Part shown: piece after piece, positions 21,300 through 33,450 of the stretch
Layout of the letters: the number at the start of each line of letters is the position of its first letter
Numbering within the stretch: position 1 is the first letter of the stretch
Assembly (NCBI RefSeq): GCF_029227915.1
Contig: NC_079883.1
Location: 28,580,001-28,644,000, forward strand
DNA from: Hydractinia symbiolongicarpus
Taxonomy: Eukaryota > Cnidaria > Hydrozoa > Anthoathecata > Hydractiniidae
DNA: 64,000 nt
Direction: 5' to 3'
The notes under the pieces: model-generated
The model's database searches: none
What the model was told of the DNA's origin: nothing
The model's input: only the letters and a program-made list of their open reading frames with translations
Translations under genes and position numbers: made by a program

Positions 21300-21720
21300 A
21301 CTATAATTAGTTCTGGAATCCCTTTGCCTCTCTTGGCTCTGTTCCGTTTTTATTATATTTGCTTATCAACGCATTTAGTCTAGGTTGGCCCTATTCTGTC
21401 TTTTGATAATTGCCTATCCACTCTTTTAGCTTAGCTTGGCCATGTTCTGTTTTCTGATATTTGCAGATTGATTCTTTTACCTTAGCTTGGCCATGTTCTG
21501 TTTCTCTGTAAGTGTTTATTGACTCTCTTTGCTTTGCTCGGCCTCTTTCGGATTTACGGTACTTTTTGTTTTGATCTAGTTTTCTCTTTTTACGAATGGA
21601 AAGCATAATGTTATCAGATATCTGTTCACTTGTCAGTATTTTAAAATATTGAGTTTCAAGACACCTTCCTTGAGCAGGGAACACATATATTTCGCGTATG
21701 TAGTTTTCAACTTCAACTGA
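21300..21720 (-). pseudogene. Helitron N-terminal basic repeat region
   Basis: The frame 21684-21391 ends in a repeated unit of about 17 residues of the form KYRKSERGRAKQRESI, TYRETEHGQAKVKESI, KYQKTEHGQAKLKEWI. A further decayed unit lies to about 21300 in shifted frames. Such arginine/lysine-rich tandem units precede the Helitron N domain in cnidarian copies. Confidence 0.7.
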
Positions 21721-21794
21721 TGTACCGCATTCTGTTATTTGTCCAAAAAGATTTCGGCTATGAGGATTAAATAAATAAATTTGTGGGGGTGCCC

Positions 21795-22392
21795 CTAAAT
21801 TATAGCAAAACTAACGCCGCTTATAATGCCTAACATTCCTTGTCCCTTATCGGAATGTGATGAATTATGAAATGTACGCAAGGTAGTGCTATTATCTGTA
21901 ACAATATGAGAAATATTTTCTAAATTTGTATTTGTGACCTCGTTTTGAACAGTCAAACTATTTGGGAGGTCACTTGCACTCAAGTACTGGTTTGTGTAAC
22001 CAAGGCTCGTGTACAATTCCTTCGCAGAGGATATGATCAAGATCACCTGAGTTCCAAAAAGAAACCTTTTTGATAACCGACCAAACGATCGCAAACAGGG
22101 AATTACACATACATTGTGTGGCAATAAAAGTTCCAAGCCTGACATCCCCTTAATGAAAAGATCCCTGCACCGGCTTTAAAACAGAATAACGCCCTGTATT
22201 AGTTACAACATCACCGGAAAGTAAAAGAACCATACGGCGGCAGTTTCTATACGCGGGGTTCACAATAGCAGTGGTGGCGTGTAACCAAGAAAAACAACCT
22301 TTAAAAGCTAGAGAAACCTCTGTCATATTATTTAAAAACCACATAGTTTCAGCGGGCTTAATAATTTCAGTAAGTTCACCAGTAAGTAACAA
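21795..22392 (-). pseudogene. Unrecognised coding-like remnant upstream of the Helitron, with a degenerate 2A-like motif
   Basis: Frame 22392-22150 reads SWLHATTAIVNPAYRNCRRM, then VLLLSGDVVTNTGR. The last part resembles the LLLLSGDVExNPGP 2A-like leader known from some invertebrate retroelements, with the key Glu and both Pro residues changed. Frame 22145-21795 continues without a recognised domain (KELYTSLGYTNQYLSASDLP). Same strand and adjacent to the Helitron, so it may be its true N-terminal region or a separate retroelement fragment. Confidence 0.35.
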
Positions 22393-22399
22393 ATAGGTT

Positions 22400-23079
22400 T
22401 ACCAAATAAAACTGAATATCTGATTATCTAAATATCGAGCTTTTAAACTCTATCGAGTTTCTTCTTTTTTAACTCTGTCGAGGTTGTAAATGTCGAACCT
22501 AAAAATAAGAAAAAGTGATTCATTACGTGAATAATTTCTACATGGCTAAATATTTATGCAGCGATTTTATATTCTTAAAAATCGCTGCACACACAAATTT
22601 AAATTCCTTGTAATTTTTATTTCATTGACAAGGTATGTTCAAAATCACATGTCTGCGGGTTTAGATAGAATACCAAGACCTCACGGTATTCTATCTAATC
22701 TGGCAGATATGAGATGAGTTGTGGGGCGACGTACATGTTGTGATTTTCAGTTTTGCCATCCTCACGCATCACATAGGCAAAATATATAAACAACATAAAA
22801 AAATCAAGTTAAAAAGTAGAAATTTTGTTGAAACTTAAAGCTTACCTTCCACTATCAAATAAGTTATACTTCAAAAAAGTTTACAAAAAACTAATTAGTC
22901 TGTTGAAATCTACGAAATCGCCGGTCCTACATATTCATGTCTTCAGGTTAGGCTGTTGTATAAGTATATATACGCGTTAGCAATGACCAGGCCTTTTCAT
23001 GAAAATTTTGATACGTGTGTGCCCAAAGATACACCTCAAGTATTTTAGGTGGGCTTTTGGTTGTGTGCACTGCTTAACC
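22400..23079. other. Intergenic, nothing recognised
   Basis: AT-rich. A local inverted pair, GATTTAGATAGAATACC-like sequence facing GGTATTCTATCTAATC, lies around 22655-22700 and could form a hairpin. No coding signal. Confidence 0.35.
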
Positions 23080-23550
23080 CATTTTGTGTGTGTGGAGATG
23101 TGCAAGTGGTCGTCTGTCCTTAAAATGCCTGAATGACCCGTCTATATGGAAAAAAAATAGAAAATATATGATTATGTGCTTTCTGCAAACTCTTAAGAAG
23201 ATAAAAAGGTTTAAAACTTTTCCTGAAATCAGTAAGAACCAGCCAATGTACAAAAACTTTTTCCAGAAATTTGTTTACCTTTTTCATCTGTGTATAGCCA
23301 GAAACTCTGATCAAGAACTCGGATCATGTGCTTTTAACAAACGGTTAATGAAGTATAGATGCAGGTTTTAAAACTTTGCTGACGTCAGCAAAGTTCTTCT
23401 CCAAAGAACAAAAAAAAAATTTGTATACTCGTTACCTTCATCCTGAAAATCTGAAAACACTGATAAAGAAAAAAAATGTACTTGTGATGATGTCATCAAC
23501 GTTTTGATTCCAAAATGGGTTCAGGGGCCCCGGTTCGGTTTTTTGAGTGT
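23080..23550. repeat. Diverged relative of the ~730 bp repeat at 32720-34175
   Basis: Shares ordered blocks with the tandem pair at 32.7-34.2 kb: CTGATCAAGAA...GGATCAT, ACAAACGGTT, TTTGCTGACGTCAGCAA (23376-23392), GTTACCTTCATC, and TGATGATGTCATCAAC. It contains one exact TGACGTCA palindrome at 23380-23387. Confidence 0.6.
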
Positions 23551-23639
23551 TTCAAAAATAATATTTACTTTGCTGGGCACAAACGGACACAACTTTTGTA
23601 TTATCTATTATTAATAATAACAATTAATAATAATTATCT

Positions 23640-23980
23640 CTTTAATAATAACCGTATTCCGTCTGTATGTTTGTGCGTGAGAAAACGTTGTGCTCCAGAA
23701 GCACGAAATATGCGATATAACAAGGACGGGGGATCGCGTGAATTTTTCCACGAGTTGAGGACTTGGTCTGTCTGTTCTCAAGAGACACGTCATGCTACAG
23801 ACACTAAAAATAGCATGCAGTTTAACGACGATCGGTACCGTGATTATTTCCAACGTTTAACGGCCATCTATATTATATGTACCGCAAGTAGTGAGACGCT
23901 TGCAAAGCTGTATAAAGAGGACGGGAGACCCCGTGGATTTTTTCACGAGCCACCGACTTGTTTATTCCTATTCTTTTAAA
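23640..23980. repeat. Two diverged tandem units, third related piece at about 26030-26115
   Basis: Units share GGACGGGRGA-C-CGTG-ATTTTTYCACGAG followed by GACTTG (near 23722-23765 and 23917-23960). A similar CCCGTTGGTTTTCACGGGCCACCAACTTG-like stretch lies near 26088-26115. The open frame across 23515-23979 is likely a by-product. Confidence 0.45.
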
Positions 23981-24505
23981 GTTTTTATTAGCCAAATGCA
24001 CTTTGGCTACTCAACTTTTTTTCTCTAAAGTAGAAGAATAGCTAAATAAAAATGTTGTAAACAAATCTTTCAACAAATGAATAACAAAAACAACAGAGCA
24101 CCTCGCAATAACACACTTTAAGCAGCTTGCCATGTTTGTTTATAATGATCGGTATTAATTGATTGTATTTATGCTCATGTGTTTTAACCTAATACAGATG
24201 GTTCCAATGTTTGGTGTGACTGTTGTGTAGCGCTCAGCTGCAAAAACATTTTAAAAACAAGTTAAAGTTTTATAAAAGTTAAAGTAACAATTTAACTGAC
24301 AACATCTTCTGATGATAGCATCAGTCCATAACTAAATATATTAAGCTCTAGCATACCCTTGCCCCAGTTTATTGCTTTTTTGGTCTAGAAATATTTGCCA
24401 CTAAAGCCGGTTTTTATCTGGTGTTAAATCGCAATAAGCTAATTGGAGTTAATTTTATTACACATAAAGAAAACACCTAGCTAAATATCAATTTATTTTG
24501 ATATT

Positions 24506-24560
24506 TTAACCCTATTCGGTGCGGTGGGGGGGGGGGGGGGGAGGAGTCCGCCCCCCAATC
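24506..24560. mobile_element. piggyBac-like MITE end with a 16-base G run
   Basis: TTAACCCTATTCGGTGCGG matches the left end of the MITE at 5728. It is followed by a G homopolymer at 24526-24541 and GAGGAGTCCGCCCCCC. The remainder of the element is not evident. Confidence 0.45.
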
Positions 24561-24599
24561 CTTACAATAGGTAATATTAATAACTCCTGTTAGAATTAT

Positions 24600-27440
24600 C
24601 GTTAGAACTTGAAACTTGCAACACAAATTTGTTTAATTAAGAAGAATCATTTTGGATAATTTAGACACGTGAATAATCCGATTTCCTGATTTTGTCGGAT
24701 TTTACCTGAAAATAAAAAAAAAAACGGATTTGCTCTGTCTTGGTTAAGTTGGATAAAGAAAGTTGTTGTGCCTAGCACTATGGATTTTTGAATTAAAAGC
24801 AGATTTAAATTGGAATAAACTGCTTTTTTTAAATCAAACGATTTTAGCTTAAAAGAATGGTTTACTTTACAAGACCTCGAAAAATACTATTTTCTGGCGA
24901 AATTTGTTTAGCGATGGATGGTGTTTAAGTAGAAGTAGATTTTGTAATGTTTCTAATGTGTTTTTAGCTAGTTAGATTGCAGATAAATTGTGCCAAAAAA
25001 ACTTTCGTACTATGTTTGAACTAGTAAGATAAAAAATCACTGAGCTATAAAATTTTTGTTAGTTATATAAAAACGAAAAATGGCTTCACATAAAAAATGT
25101 AATTTATATTTTATAAATTATAATTTTATGTTGTCTCGTATAAATTGTTTTCTGCTTTTCTTTCTCACACACCCTTTCATAACACAATATACTTTGTCGG
25201 CTTTGAAATTTTTTAAAAAAGCCTTCCGGATTGACGGTAAAATACTCGATATTTTTTTCAAAGCGTGCTCTCAACTGGTCACTTTATGAATATCTCATTT
25301 TAAGTAAACCGGCTTAAATCTCAGTACGACACTGGCAAATATAAAGACCTGTCCCTGTTTGGTTTTCCTCTTATTGGCTTTGATGTATTTTTTAAATGGG
25401 ATTTTATGCGCTAAGTAAAGAACGCCCTTAGACGCCTTGCGTAACTTGTTTCAATTCCTGTATCCGCCTCTGCGTGAGTGGAGATTCGAACATGTACCCT
25501 ATGAGTACAAGTCAAATGCGGTAACACAAGTATAAGATTGCAGTAGTCTTATCACCAAGCCCTTAAGTAATATGTAGCGGAAAGAACGGAGAAAGAACGA
25601 GAAATAGGGGCGTGATGAGGTCATCAAAAAATTGTGTGGTTTAAAATTTCTGATCTCAGCAAATAATTTTCGTTTTTCAATGCTAGTAGTTATGATCTTT
25701 GAAATCTCGCACTTTATTCAATTCATAGTTTGCGGATGTTCGTGTTTTATTCAACTTGTTTGATGCAGAATACAAAATTTGAATTTAAAATGCAAATATT
25801 TTTGATTTTAATAATACAGGCGGCTGAATCTAATACTTAAAATAGAAACGGCTCAAAAAAAATAAATCTGACAAACATTTTTGACTTCTAGGCAAAATAT
25901 CTTAAAGGGAACTAAGCATCTCGCACTTGTACTTTTTAAGCGGAAGGTGGTGGTGAACTGTTATTACATTTAAACTTCTCAAAACAGTGTGAGAGCATAT
26001 CAAATATTTGACTCAAAAAATATACGTCTGTCATGCAAAATGGTACCGCAAGTAGCAAAACGCACGCAACGCGTCAGAGAACAGGTCAACCCGTTGGTTT
26101 TCACGGGCCACCAACTTGTTTTAAATAACTTTTTTGTTTTAAGACACAATTTAAGACGATCTGCATTGAAAAAATTTGAAAAAAAACAACTCAGAAGAGC
26201 TACACAATCCAGAGAAATTTTGACCATCCTTGCATGAAGTGGAGAACAGCAAGCATCTTTATTAAGTTTTATTTTTTAGTTTACCTTTGCTGAACTTAAA
26301 ACCTTTTGGTTAAGCCATGAAAATGCTACGTATTGTTTTGTATACAATAAATACAGGTAAAGTATTGAAAAGGCTACTAGAAAACAGTGCTATGTTGGTT
26401 TTTATACAGTTCATTTCGTAGTTGGTAGTACAAAGAGTCAATCTGCAGCACCCATGTCCAATTTGATCGAGGTCCTTCGAAATTATTCATTTTGCGACAT
26501 ACATTTTGATCACTTCAGCATGCAGTATAAGCATGGCGGGCACCTCCTTATTAACTGTATAAGTCCCTTCACTTTTAAATCCAACTGATGGGCTTTAACT
26601 CGTTACAAGGGCATTTTGCTTTTTTGTCTAATTTTAAAGTGGCACGTGTAAAAAGAGCACAAGGATGAACATAACCTTCCAGTGATTTTTTTCAGCTTTG
26701 GTTGACGATTAATAATCTTAGTTTAAAACGCACTTGAATTCAAATGTTGTTTGACGTCTGGAATCTTATACAAATCCAGGAAATCGATGTCCTCATTTAT
26801 CGATAAAAAAAATCGATATTTTTTCTTCGTGTTAGTACCAATTATTACAGTCTTTTTAATGTGTACAGGCCTAAATCTTTTAATACCAAGTAATATTATG
26901 CAATCAAAAGGGTGGATAGGAAAGAGTACATTTATTCATTATCAACCCGGGTTTCTCACCAATTGCATGGGGAGAGAGTGTCTTCATTTCTGTTTGTCTA
27001 TATCTCTGTCTGTGTATGGTGATTTTTTACATTCTTTAAAATAGCATTAGAGTAAACATAACATTCAAATGCAACGTCTTATTATTTAAACTGCATTTTT
27101 TGCACTTATATTTTAACTACAGTTACTTTCTTCTTTAGTTTATGTTAAAATCATTTTCTAATAGATGAAAAATAAAATTTATGTAGTATCATTAATTTGT
27201 AACATAGTGAAAAACATTAAAAAAAAAACAAAAAAAAAAACGCACTGGCTATGGTCAATACCAAATGATAACATTTAATCAGCGGAATGGATAAAAAACA
27301 TTATTAATTTGTTTATTATAGACCCGACTTCTCATTAACCGCATTTGGAGAAAGTGTTATATCTGTCTTTGTCTGTCTGTATGCACGATCTTACTCTTTA
27401 GAACAGCCTTCGAGGTGGCATAGTAGTGAAAATATGTTTC
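24600..27440. other. Long gene-free stretch with SINE-like fragment at about 25440-25545
   Basis: No coding signal. The minus strand at about 25440-25545 has tRNA-like blocks (TTTGACTTGTACTCATAGGGTA, then ATGTTCGAATCTC as a B-box-like segment), so it is probably an old tRNA-derived SINE. The extreme right (27240-27440) is homologous to the region just after the GPCR gene at 50236, in inverse orientation, i.e. duplicated flank. Confidence 0.4.
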
Positions 27441-27447
27441 CAAAGCA

Positions 27448-29367
27448 TTAATTAAAGTTAGTTTCTTCTTCAGTTTTTGTTAAAATTTTGTTGATTTCAG
27501 CACGTATATCTTTGTTGAACCAAAAAAATACAATTGGATCTAACAACGCATTGGCATTTGCAACTCGAACTGACCAGCTGAATGCAACCCCTTTCACTGG
27601 TTGGTGGTGTATCAAAGAATTCAACGCAACAGCAACTGTCGGCAACCACAAAACGGAGAAAGTAATAACGATTTCATAACATATGTAAAATTGACGTTTT
27701 TCTTTCTTGGATATAAAATTTCTTTGAATTTCGTTTCTTCGTTCTAAATGCAAAATATTGATTTGAAAGGCGCTTCACAAAAATACTAAACTTTTTAATA
27801 TAAAATGCCTGCAAATTATTTGCTCAGTTAGCTATTTTCTTCACCATTTACTCTCGTTTGTCTTACAAGAAACACAAATATAACCAAATTGAGACAAATT
27901 GAAAAATTAGACAAATTTCAGGGCATTCCTCCACCTAAACACTCAACCTCTATCCCAAGGCGCATTAACTCCTTTTGTATATCTTAATTGTCCTACTTGT
28001 CAATAAGCGCAGCGCTGGTGAGAGACAAAAGACGCTAGGAAAAGAGGTTGATAAAGAGAGAAAATACTTTCAGCAACCAAAAGATGTTTTTAAGTTCCCT
28101 AAGTTTAAGAACATTGTAATATGATCGAGCAGTATAGGTTAACATAAATCGTAAAAGTCGTATATTTTTAAAAATGTTGTTGCGCATGCGCCGAATTACA
28201 TTACCAAATATGATCAAAGTCTTTAGCATATAGCAGAAAAACGTCAATGCGCGCAATCTGTTGGTAATATACTTACTATTTCAGAAAAACATTTATGGGG
28301 TATCATGTGACCCTTTAAAAAATACATTTACTGGACAAGATTTGTTGCAATATTCGGAGGACATCTAAATGTTGCTAATAATCAAAAACTTTTTCAAATC
28401 AAGGTAAGGTCGTGAATAATTAAGACAGTATAAGGCTACCGTTTTGTAAAATAACATTTAGCAACAACGTATGTTTTAAAAAGTACATTTTTCAAACCAG
28501 ATTTCTTGTACTTCACAGAGCAGATACAAAAAAAGATCGAAATTGGAAAGATGGACAAACAGAAGGTGAGAGATAATATAATAAGGGAGGAAGTTAAAGC
28601 AAATTAAAAGTTATATTGTATGTCAAAATTGATTTTCATAGACCAACTTTACATCAAACATAACTTTGTGAATTATTTATTCATCACGAAAAGTTCATAT
28701 AACATTTCAGTATATCTGTTCTGGGGAGATTACCGGGGAGAAACACTTTTTAAAGGACATAGAACATTAATGATGCATAGAGGCTGTTGTTTAGGTGACC
28801 TTTGAGGCAAACATGTTTAAACGTACCTTGGCTTGTTCCCACCTGCAAAGATGCGATAGCACGTGTTTGTTGTCGAACCACAACAAAAATAATCGAGTTC
28901 ATTATTGTCATGGAAACGATTGTAAACATGATTGCGCTGAGAAACAACATCATTGTGTTTTTATCATCTCCTGTTGTTTTGGGTTTATCTTTGTTAGTAT
29001 ATGAAATGATAACGAACAGTATGGCAAATATCCAACTGGAAGAAATCCATTTAATGTGTAACCATATGTTCATGTCTTGATATTTCATTGGAAATTTAAT
29101 CGAGACAAATCTGTCACAAGTCAGCACATACAAACTTGAAATCATCAAAACGTACATGCTGTATTCAATCCAACTAAAACGCTGCATAAAACTACCAAGT
29201 AGATCAAAAAGCGCAATCAACCAATGTCCAACACACAAATTAATCAATAGTTGATTTGATCGAACTTTTCGGATGTTTTTAGTTTTTAACACAACTGTAA
29301 TTAAACATCCGTGCAACAAGATGCATAAAGCATCAATAATGACTCCTACAATTTTATGTGTTTCCAT
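27448..29367 (-). CDS. Rhodopsin-class (class A) GPCR, paralogue 1
   Basis: Seven-transmembrane receptor of 278 residues. Exon 1 is 29367-28827 (541 nt, donor GTACGT); exon 2 is 27743-27448 (296 nt, acceptor TTTAG, stop included). The intron is phase 1 and falls in intracellular loop 3. Membrane helices lie at about 6-28, 38-60, 66-88, 106-123, 137-164, 200-222 and 233-256. Class A marks: CDRF at 84-87 (DRY motif), FSVLWLP at 209-215 (CWxP region), DPIVF at 249-253 (NPxxY variant), then a helix-8-like FNKDIR. Oddities: the usual Asp in helix 2 is His48 (INLCVGHWL), and no Cys pair links helix 3 to the very short second outer loop. The helix 7 lysine of opsins is absent. The ligand is unknown; the short loop and missing disulfide recall the melanocortin/adenosine-type group, which is inference. 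Paralogues lie at 48870-50236 and 57807-59153. Confidence 0.88.
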
Positions 29368-29399
29368 CTTCTTTTCTTCTAAGGTGTGGCTACAATGAA

Positions 29400-31100
29400 T
29401 ATAAGATTCGTATATTTAGACCATATTCAAAATTATTTCTGTTTTATCGACTGAAAGGCTCAAAATAGTTTTCCTTATACCAATGGCAACAAACAAATTA
29501 TTTTCAGTAGATTTTCTTTTCTCGAGAAGCTCACACGAATCAAGTGGATTTTTCCAATGGTCAATAATACAACAATCCCAAATGTGTGTGTGAGTGTGTG
29601 TGTGTGCGTTTGCGAATTTTGCAATAAGGACATCATAAAGTCTTATTTGTTGAATAATTAACCCTTTCTTGACGGTAAGTCTGACGTCTATAACGTTATT
29701 ATTACTAGTGAAGCCATTTACTACGGTTATCCCTTTGACACTAAATAACTTGGAAACGAGCGGAAATAACTGACCTAATCTCCTGCTTGGGTAACTAGGA
29801 ATCACCTGAGACCAAACTGAGATAAATTCCTTGAATTTGGATGAACCTACCTGTTTTGGAACCGAGAAGTTGATAATATGACCGAAAAACCGTTAGTGGA
29901 AGAGTGAGTGTTTTATGCTCTGCACAATATGGAAGTAACGACACACACACACACAAACGGAATTATTGTATAGTTATGAGAGACTAGATTTCTATTGAAA
30001 AATCATGTGTATATGAGCGAAAAACGAAACCCTAACAATATTTTCTTAACGGGTCAACAAAAGCACATACGTCATTTTTAAACGTTTTGCGCTCTACCCA
30101 GTAAAGTAAACTTAAAAACAAAATTCATACTTTGTTTGTTTGTGAGTTTGGAGATCATCAAATTTAATAACAGTTTGTATCCTTAATCAAGTGTTTCGTG
30201 GGCCATAAACTAAGATTCAATTATTTTTCCAATTAAAACATAATAAGATGGAATATTAAGGAATGCAGCTGCCCTAAGAACAATATAAGAAATAATTAGT
30301 TTAAGAGAGTTATCAGTGATAAAGATTTTGGCAGTTGATTAGTTAAGCAGTGAGTATACCAAAAAACGTATTTAAAAAGCTTATATGACTTCCTATATAA
30401 TGACATAAATATTAATATTATTAAATAAAAATAAAGTTTGAAGGTTTAATAGACGCGAAAAGAAATGATCCTTCTTCAACAAATGAAATCTTTTTTCTCA
30501 AAATTACTAGGTTCTCATGTTTGCTGTTTGCATTTTTGTGATCACAAACATTGATCTGATAAGGATTCTTAAATATTTCCTTATCCTGGTTCAGCCTGCT
30601 TTTTATAACCAGTATATTGGTTACTATAAATAATTAATAATTTGTCTCGCTATTACAGTTTCTGCAGCTACTAAAAGCAACTTAATAGAGTCCCCGTTTT
30701 TCATATGGCGGAAACGATGTCTTTTGGCTGTTATGTTTTTCAACGTTTGACAATATCACCCTGAAACTATATTTTATAGCGATAAAATATTTAAAGAAGC
30801 ATTATTTATCCACAAAATGGCAACGTGTGACTAGATAAAACTGATTTTGTCTGGTATATTTTATATTTGACAAGTCTAGTACCTCTTTGGAAAAATATTT
30901 CGGCCTTAGATTGCGGCATCTAACCAGTTATACCTATATTTGATAAGAAAACAAGATCAAAGCTGTCTTAGATAGCTAAGTATAAAATGTTTTCAACTTC
31001 AAATGTTGGAAGAATCCAATTTTTTAGACGCAACCCAGTTGATAAGAATGTGTTTAAAACTGTTCATCGTGCTATATTGGCCAGACGAGCCGACATCTAC
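29400..31100. other. Gene-free stretch with a (TG)n microsatellite
   Basis: An interrupted (TG)n tract lies at about 29583-29608 and a short (AC)n at about 29942-29955. The minus-strand frame at 29416-29805 crosses the microsatellite and has no recognisable domain, so it is not called. Confidence 0.4.
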
Positions 31101-31105
31101 TATTC

Positions 31106-31330
31106 CGCTTCAAAAAGCATAAACGTGCGGGAACGCCCTTAGCGAGTCATTTTTGTGAGTCTGGTTGTGAAGTAACAATGGATGACGTCAAAATAATTGG
31201 CTGTTCAAACAAGTCTGTGTATAATCTAATGACCATAAAAGCGTTGTTAATTGAGGCTAGTAAGCCGAATCTGAACACAAAGGACGAGTATAGAAGCCGT
31301 ACACTAACAATAACACAGAACATATTTTGA
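31106..31330 (+). pseudogene. GIY-YIG-like C-terminal end of a retroelement polyprotein
   Basis: Open frame of 74 codons to TGA 31328-31330: RFKKHKRAGTPLASHF, then MDDVKIIGCSNKSVYNLM, then IKALLIEASKPNLNTKDEYR and SRTLTI. The His in KEHKR-like context and the ALLIE..KPNLN segment fit the second half of the GIY-YIG endonuclease fold found at the C-terminus of Penelope-like and related retroelements. Upstream (31010-31100) the expected GIY and YIG strands are scrambled, so only a tail remains. Confidence 0.55.
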
Positions 31331-31399
31331 ATTTTAAAAACAATAACAATTATTTGTATCCGCAACTTTAATTATACTACAAGCCATAACTTTTAATGT

Positions 31400-32660
31400 G
31401 TCACATGATAAAGACCAATATTCAACCTAACACCACCAACCCAAACATGCTTAGGATAGCCAAGTCATAATGTTATTTACAGATGTTTTAGAAAATATAA
31501 GATATCTTATAACAATATATCTTATAAGAAACAAAAAAGTGTATATGTCAACAACAAGCTCCAACTAGCTAGTAGTAACCAATGCAAGTGTAGCTAAAAT
31601 ATAAAATCAAAATTAAGCAACCAGGAAAATCTGTCAATCAACAACTTTAATAAGCCCAATGGGTATAAAATAAATGCTATTTTCAGTTTCTTTTACCATT
31701 TAAAAATAATAAAATAATAAAGGTAAACGAACTAATGTGTGCATCATTTTGCTCGAAAATTAAAACTGATTCTAAACTGACCTCGCTTTCGTATCAAAGA
31801 TTAGTTGGAACTGTTGTTGAACTTGTTTTTTATGAAGAAGGTAGCTACGTTTGCAGCCAAAATCTAAACATTTGCAGATTACTGCATGTTTTAAAAACGC
31901 GATAACATGTTCATCCTGGCATGGAAACAAAACATAAAAATTAAAATTAAAAAGTAAGTAAACTAAGTTTAAAAAGTATGAAAACGAAACAATTAAAATG
32001 GCTACTGATACGTCACCTTGCAATCATTTGGAAGACTTACCCACAAAATCTGACATGTATTTTAAAACACTTACTTTTCAGTTGTAGTTAGCAGCAATGT
32101 TATATCTTGGACCTCTATAGGTACACTAGTTATGGCAACATTTCTTTCGTAAGTTTGCAGTTGGAATTCCTTTATTTCGGGCCGCTTTTTTTAATTTGAG
32201 CAAAAAAGAAAATATTCAGAAAATTAAGTAATTTAAGTATTTTTTGTTTGCAGCTTCACGCATGAAAACTAAATCGTGCAAAAATAAAAAAACTATTTTT
32301 TTTAAATATAATAAAATCTTAAGTAAACATCTTAGAACCTTTTTTAAAACTTCATAAAAAAATAATTTTTAGTCAATAAAATTATAATTTTAGGCTAGAC
32401 TAGTTTTATTCTTAAAATCGTCAGGCAATGCGACAATTGTGAATATTTTATCAAATATTTATGTTGTCCGGTGAGAGAAAATCATACTAATTGTTCTGCT
32501 GATTTAGCCAGCAGGACTTTGAAATGGGGTCGTCTCGTCCCGACACGACTATGAGACTATGAGTAAACTATGAGTAAGCTACTGAGACTATGAGTATGAC
32601 TATAAGTAAGTTACCGAAATTTTTGAGGGTTGTAAGAAGAATTAGCTCGTTAAAAGAAAA
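31400..32660. other. Intergenic, nothing recognised
   Basis: AT-rich sequence without a convincing frame or repeat boundary. Confidence 0.3.
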
Positions 32661-32666
32661 GCCATT

Positions 32667-32719
32667 TAGCTGTATTATTATTTAGAAATATTATTATTTA
32701 GCTATATTATTATTTAGCA
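32667..32719. repeat. Short stretch of the 16 bp ATTATTATTTAG satellite
   Basis: About three units of the satellite that fills 36289-38515, directly before the first ~730 bp repeat. Confidence 0.75.
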
Positions 32720-33450
32720 ACTAGTCGATAAGGCCCGTGGAAAAATCTACTTAGGCAGAAGGACAATAAAAAATAGGTTGTTTTAGATTTTTTGCTGACG
32801 TCAGTAGTGGAGATACAAAAAAGAATTAGCGAAGTTTGGTTTATTGGTTGCCTGTAATGTGTAGAGGCTAAAACCCTCATGAGAAAAATGTATAGGATCA
32901 TGGGTTTTCGACGAACGTATAAGGAAATATAAGGGTTTGTAAATTTTGCTGACGTCAGTAAAGACCTGCAAACACACATAAAAAATTTTTCCATAATTTT
33001 ATATATGTCTTCATCGTATAGATCTTGAAAAGCTGATCAAGAAAATGTATAGGATTATGTACTTTTAACAAACATTTTAGAGATATTAAGGTTTGAAGAT
33101 TTTTTGATGACGTCATCAACCCGTCCATTCCGAAACGAATTTGGGGATCCAGGTTTAGGAAACTTACCCAAATTGGTCCTAGGTGGTCCCTAGTTATCCA
33201 CACGGTAAAAAATCATTGACGTCACCATCTCGTTTCCAAGTTATTTGGCCTCAAAGTTTTAGGTGCACTGTAATGGCTTTATTAATTTAATATAGGATAT
33301 TGACGTTAAGGTAGTGTTATTGACGTCCAGCCGTAATGTCAGAAAATTTAACATATTAGACATGTATTTTTCGGCAGCATCAAAGGAAAATGAACACATC
33401 CGCTTTGCCTGTCACAGACAGACGGACACACTTAGCGTATTATTATATAG
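32720..33450. repeat. ~730 bp repeat, copy 1, with four TGACGTCA palindromes
   Basis: Begins ACTAGTCGATAAGGCCCGTGG and ends GCGTATTATTATATAG. A head-to-tail second copy follows without a gap. Exact TGACGTCA sites lie at 32796-32803, 32950-32957, 33108-33115 and 33217-33224, with TGACGT half-sites near 33300 and 33323. TGACGTCA is the full cAMP-response element consensus; use as such is not shown here. No protein frame is conserved between the copies. Confidence 0.85.

Larger units (their letters stand above)
17464..21690 (-). mobile_element. Decayed endonuclease-bearing Helitron (Helentron-like)
   Basis: Read 5' to 3' on the minus strand: a repetitive N-terminal region (about 21690-21300), a Helitron-like N/Rep domain with an HUH-type motif (about 20860-19460), a Pif1-type helicase (about 19424-18200) and a C-terminal endonuclease/exonuclease/phosphatase domain (about 18060-17464). 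This order is known from Helentron/Helitron2-type rolling-circle transposons. Several frameshifts and stops break the protein, so it is inactive. Ends were not defined; no clear CTRR terminus was found. Confidence 0.88.

Noticed and set aside
23515-23979. 154-codon plus-strand frame
   Set aside because: Spans two diverged tandem repeat units and an AT-rich run; no domain, and the repeated CFFHE-like parts follow the DNA repeat.
28795-29080. Plus-strand frames over GPCR exon 1 (and similar ones at 49043-49409 and 58614-58847)
   Set aside because: They recur at each paralogue only because they are antisense to the same exon; no domain.
27448-29367. GPCRs as opsins
   Set aside because: Helix 7 has Asn where opsins have the retinal-binding Lys (six residues before the DP of DPIVF).
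29416-29805. 129-codon minus-strand frame next to GPCR 1
   Set aside because: Crosses a (TG)n microsatellite (THTHTHT run) and has no recognisable domain; its position upstream of the receptor could be 5' UTR at most.
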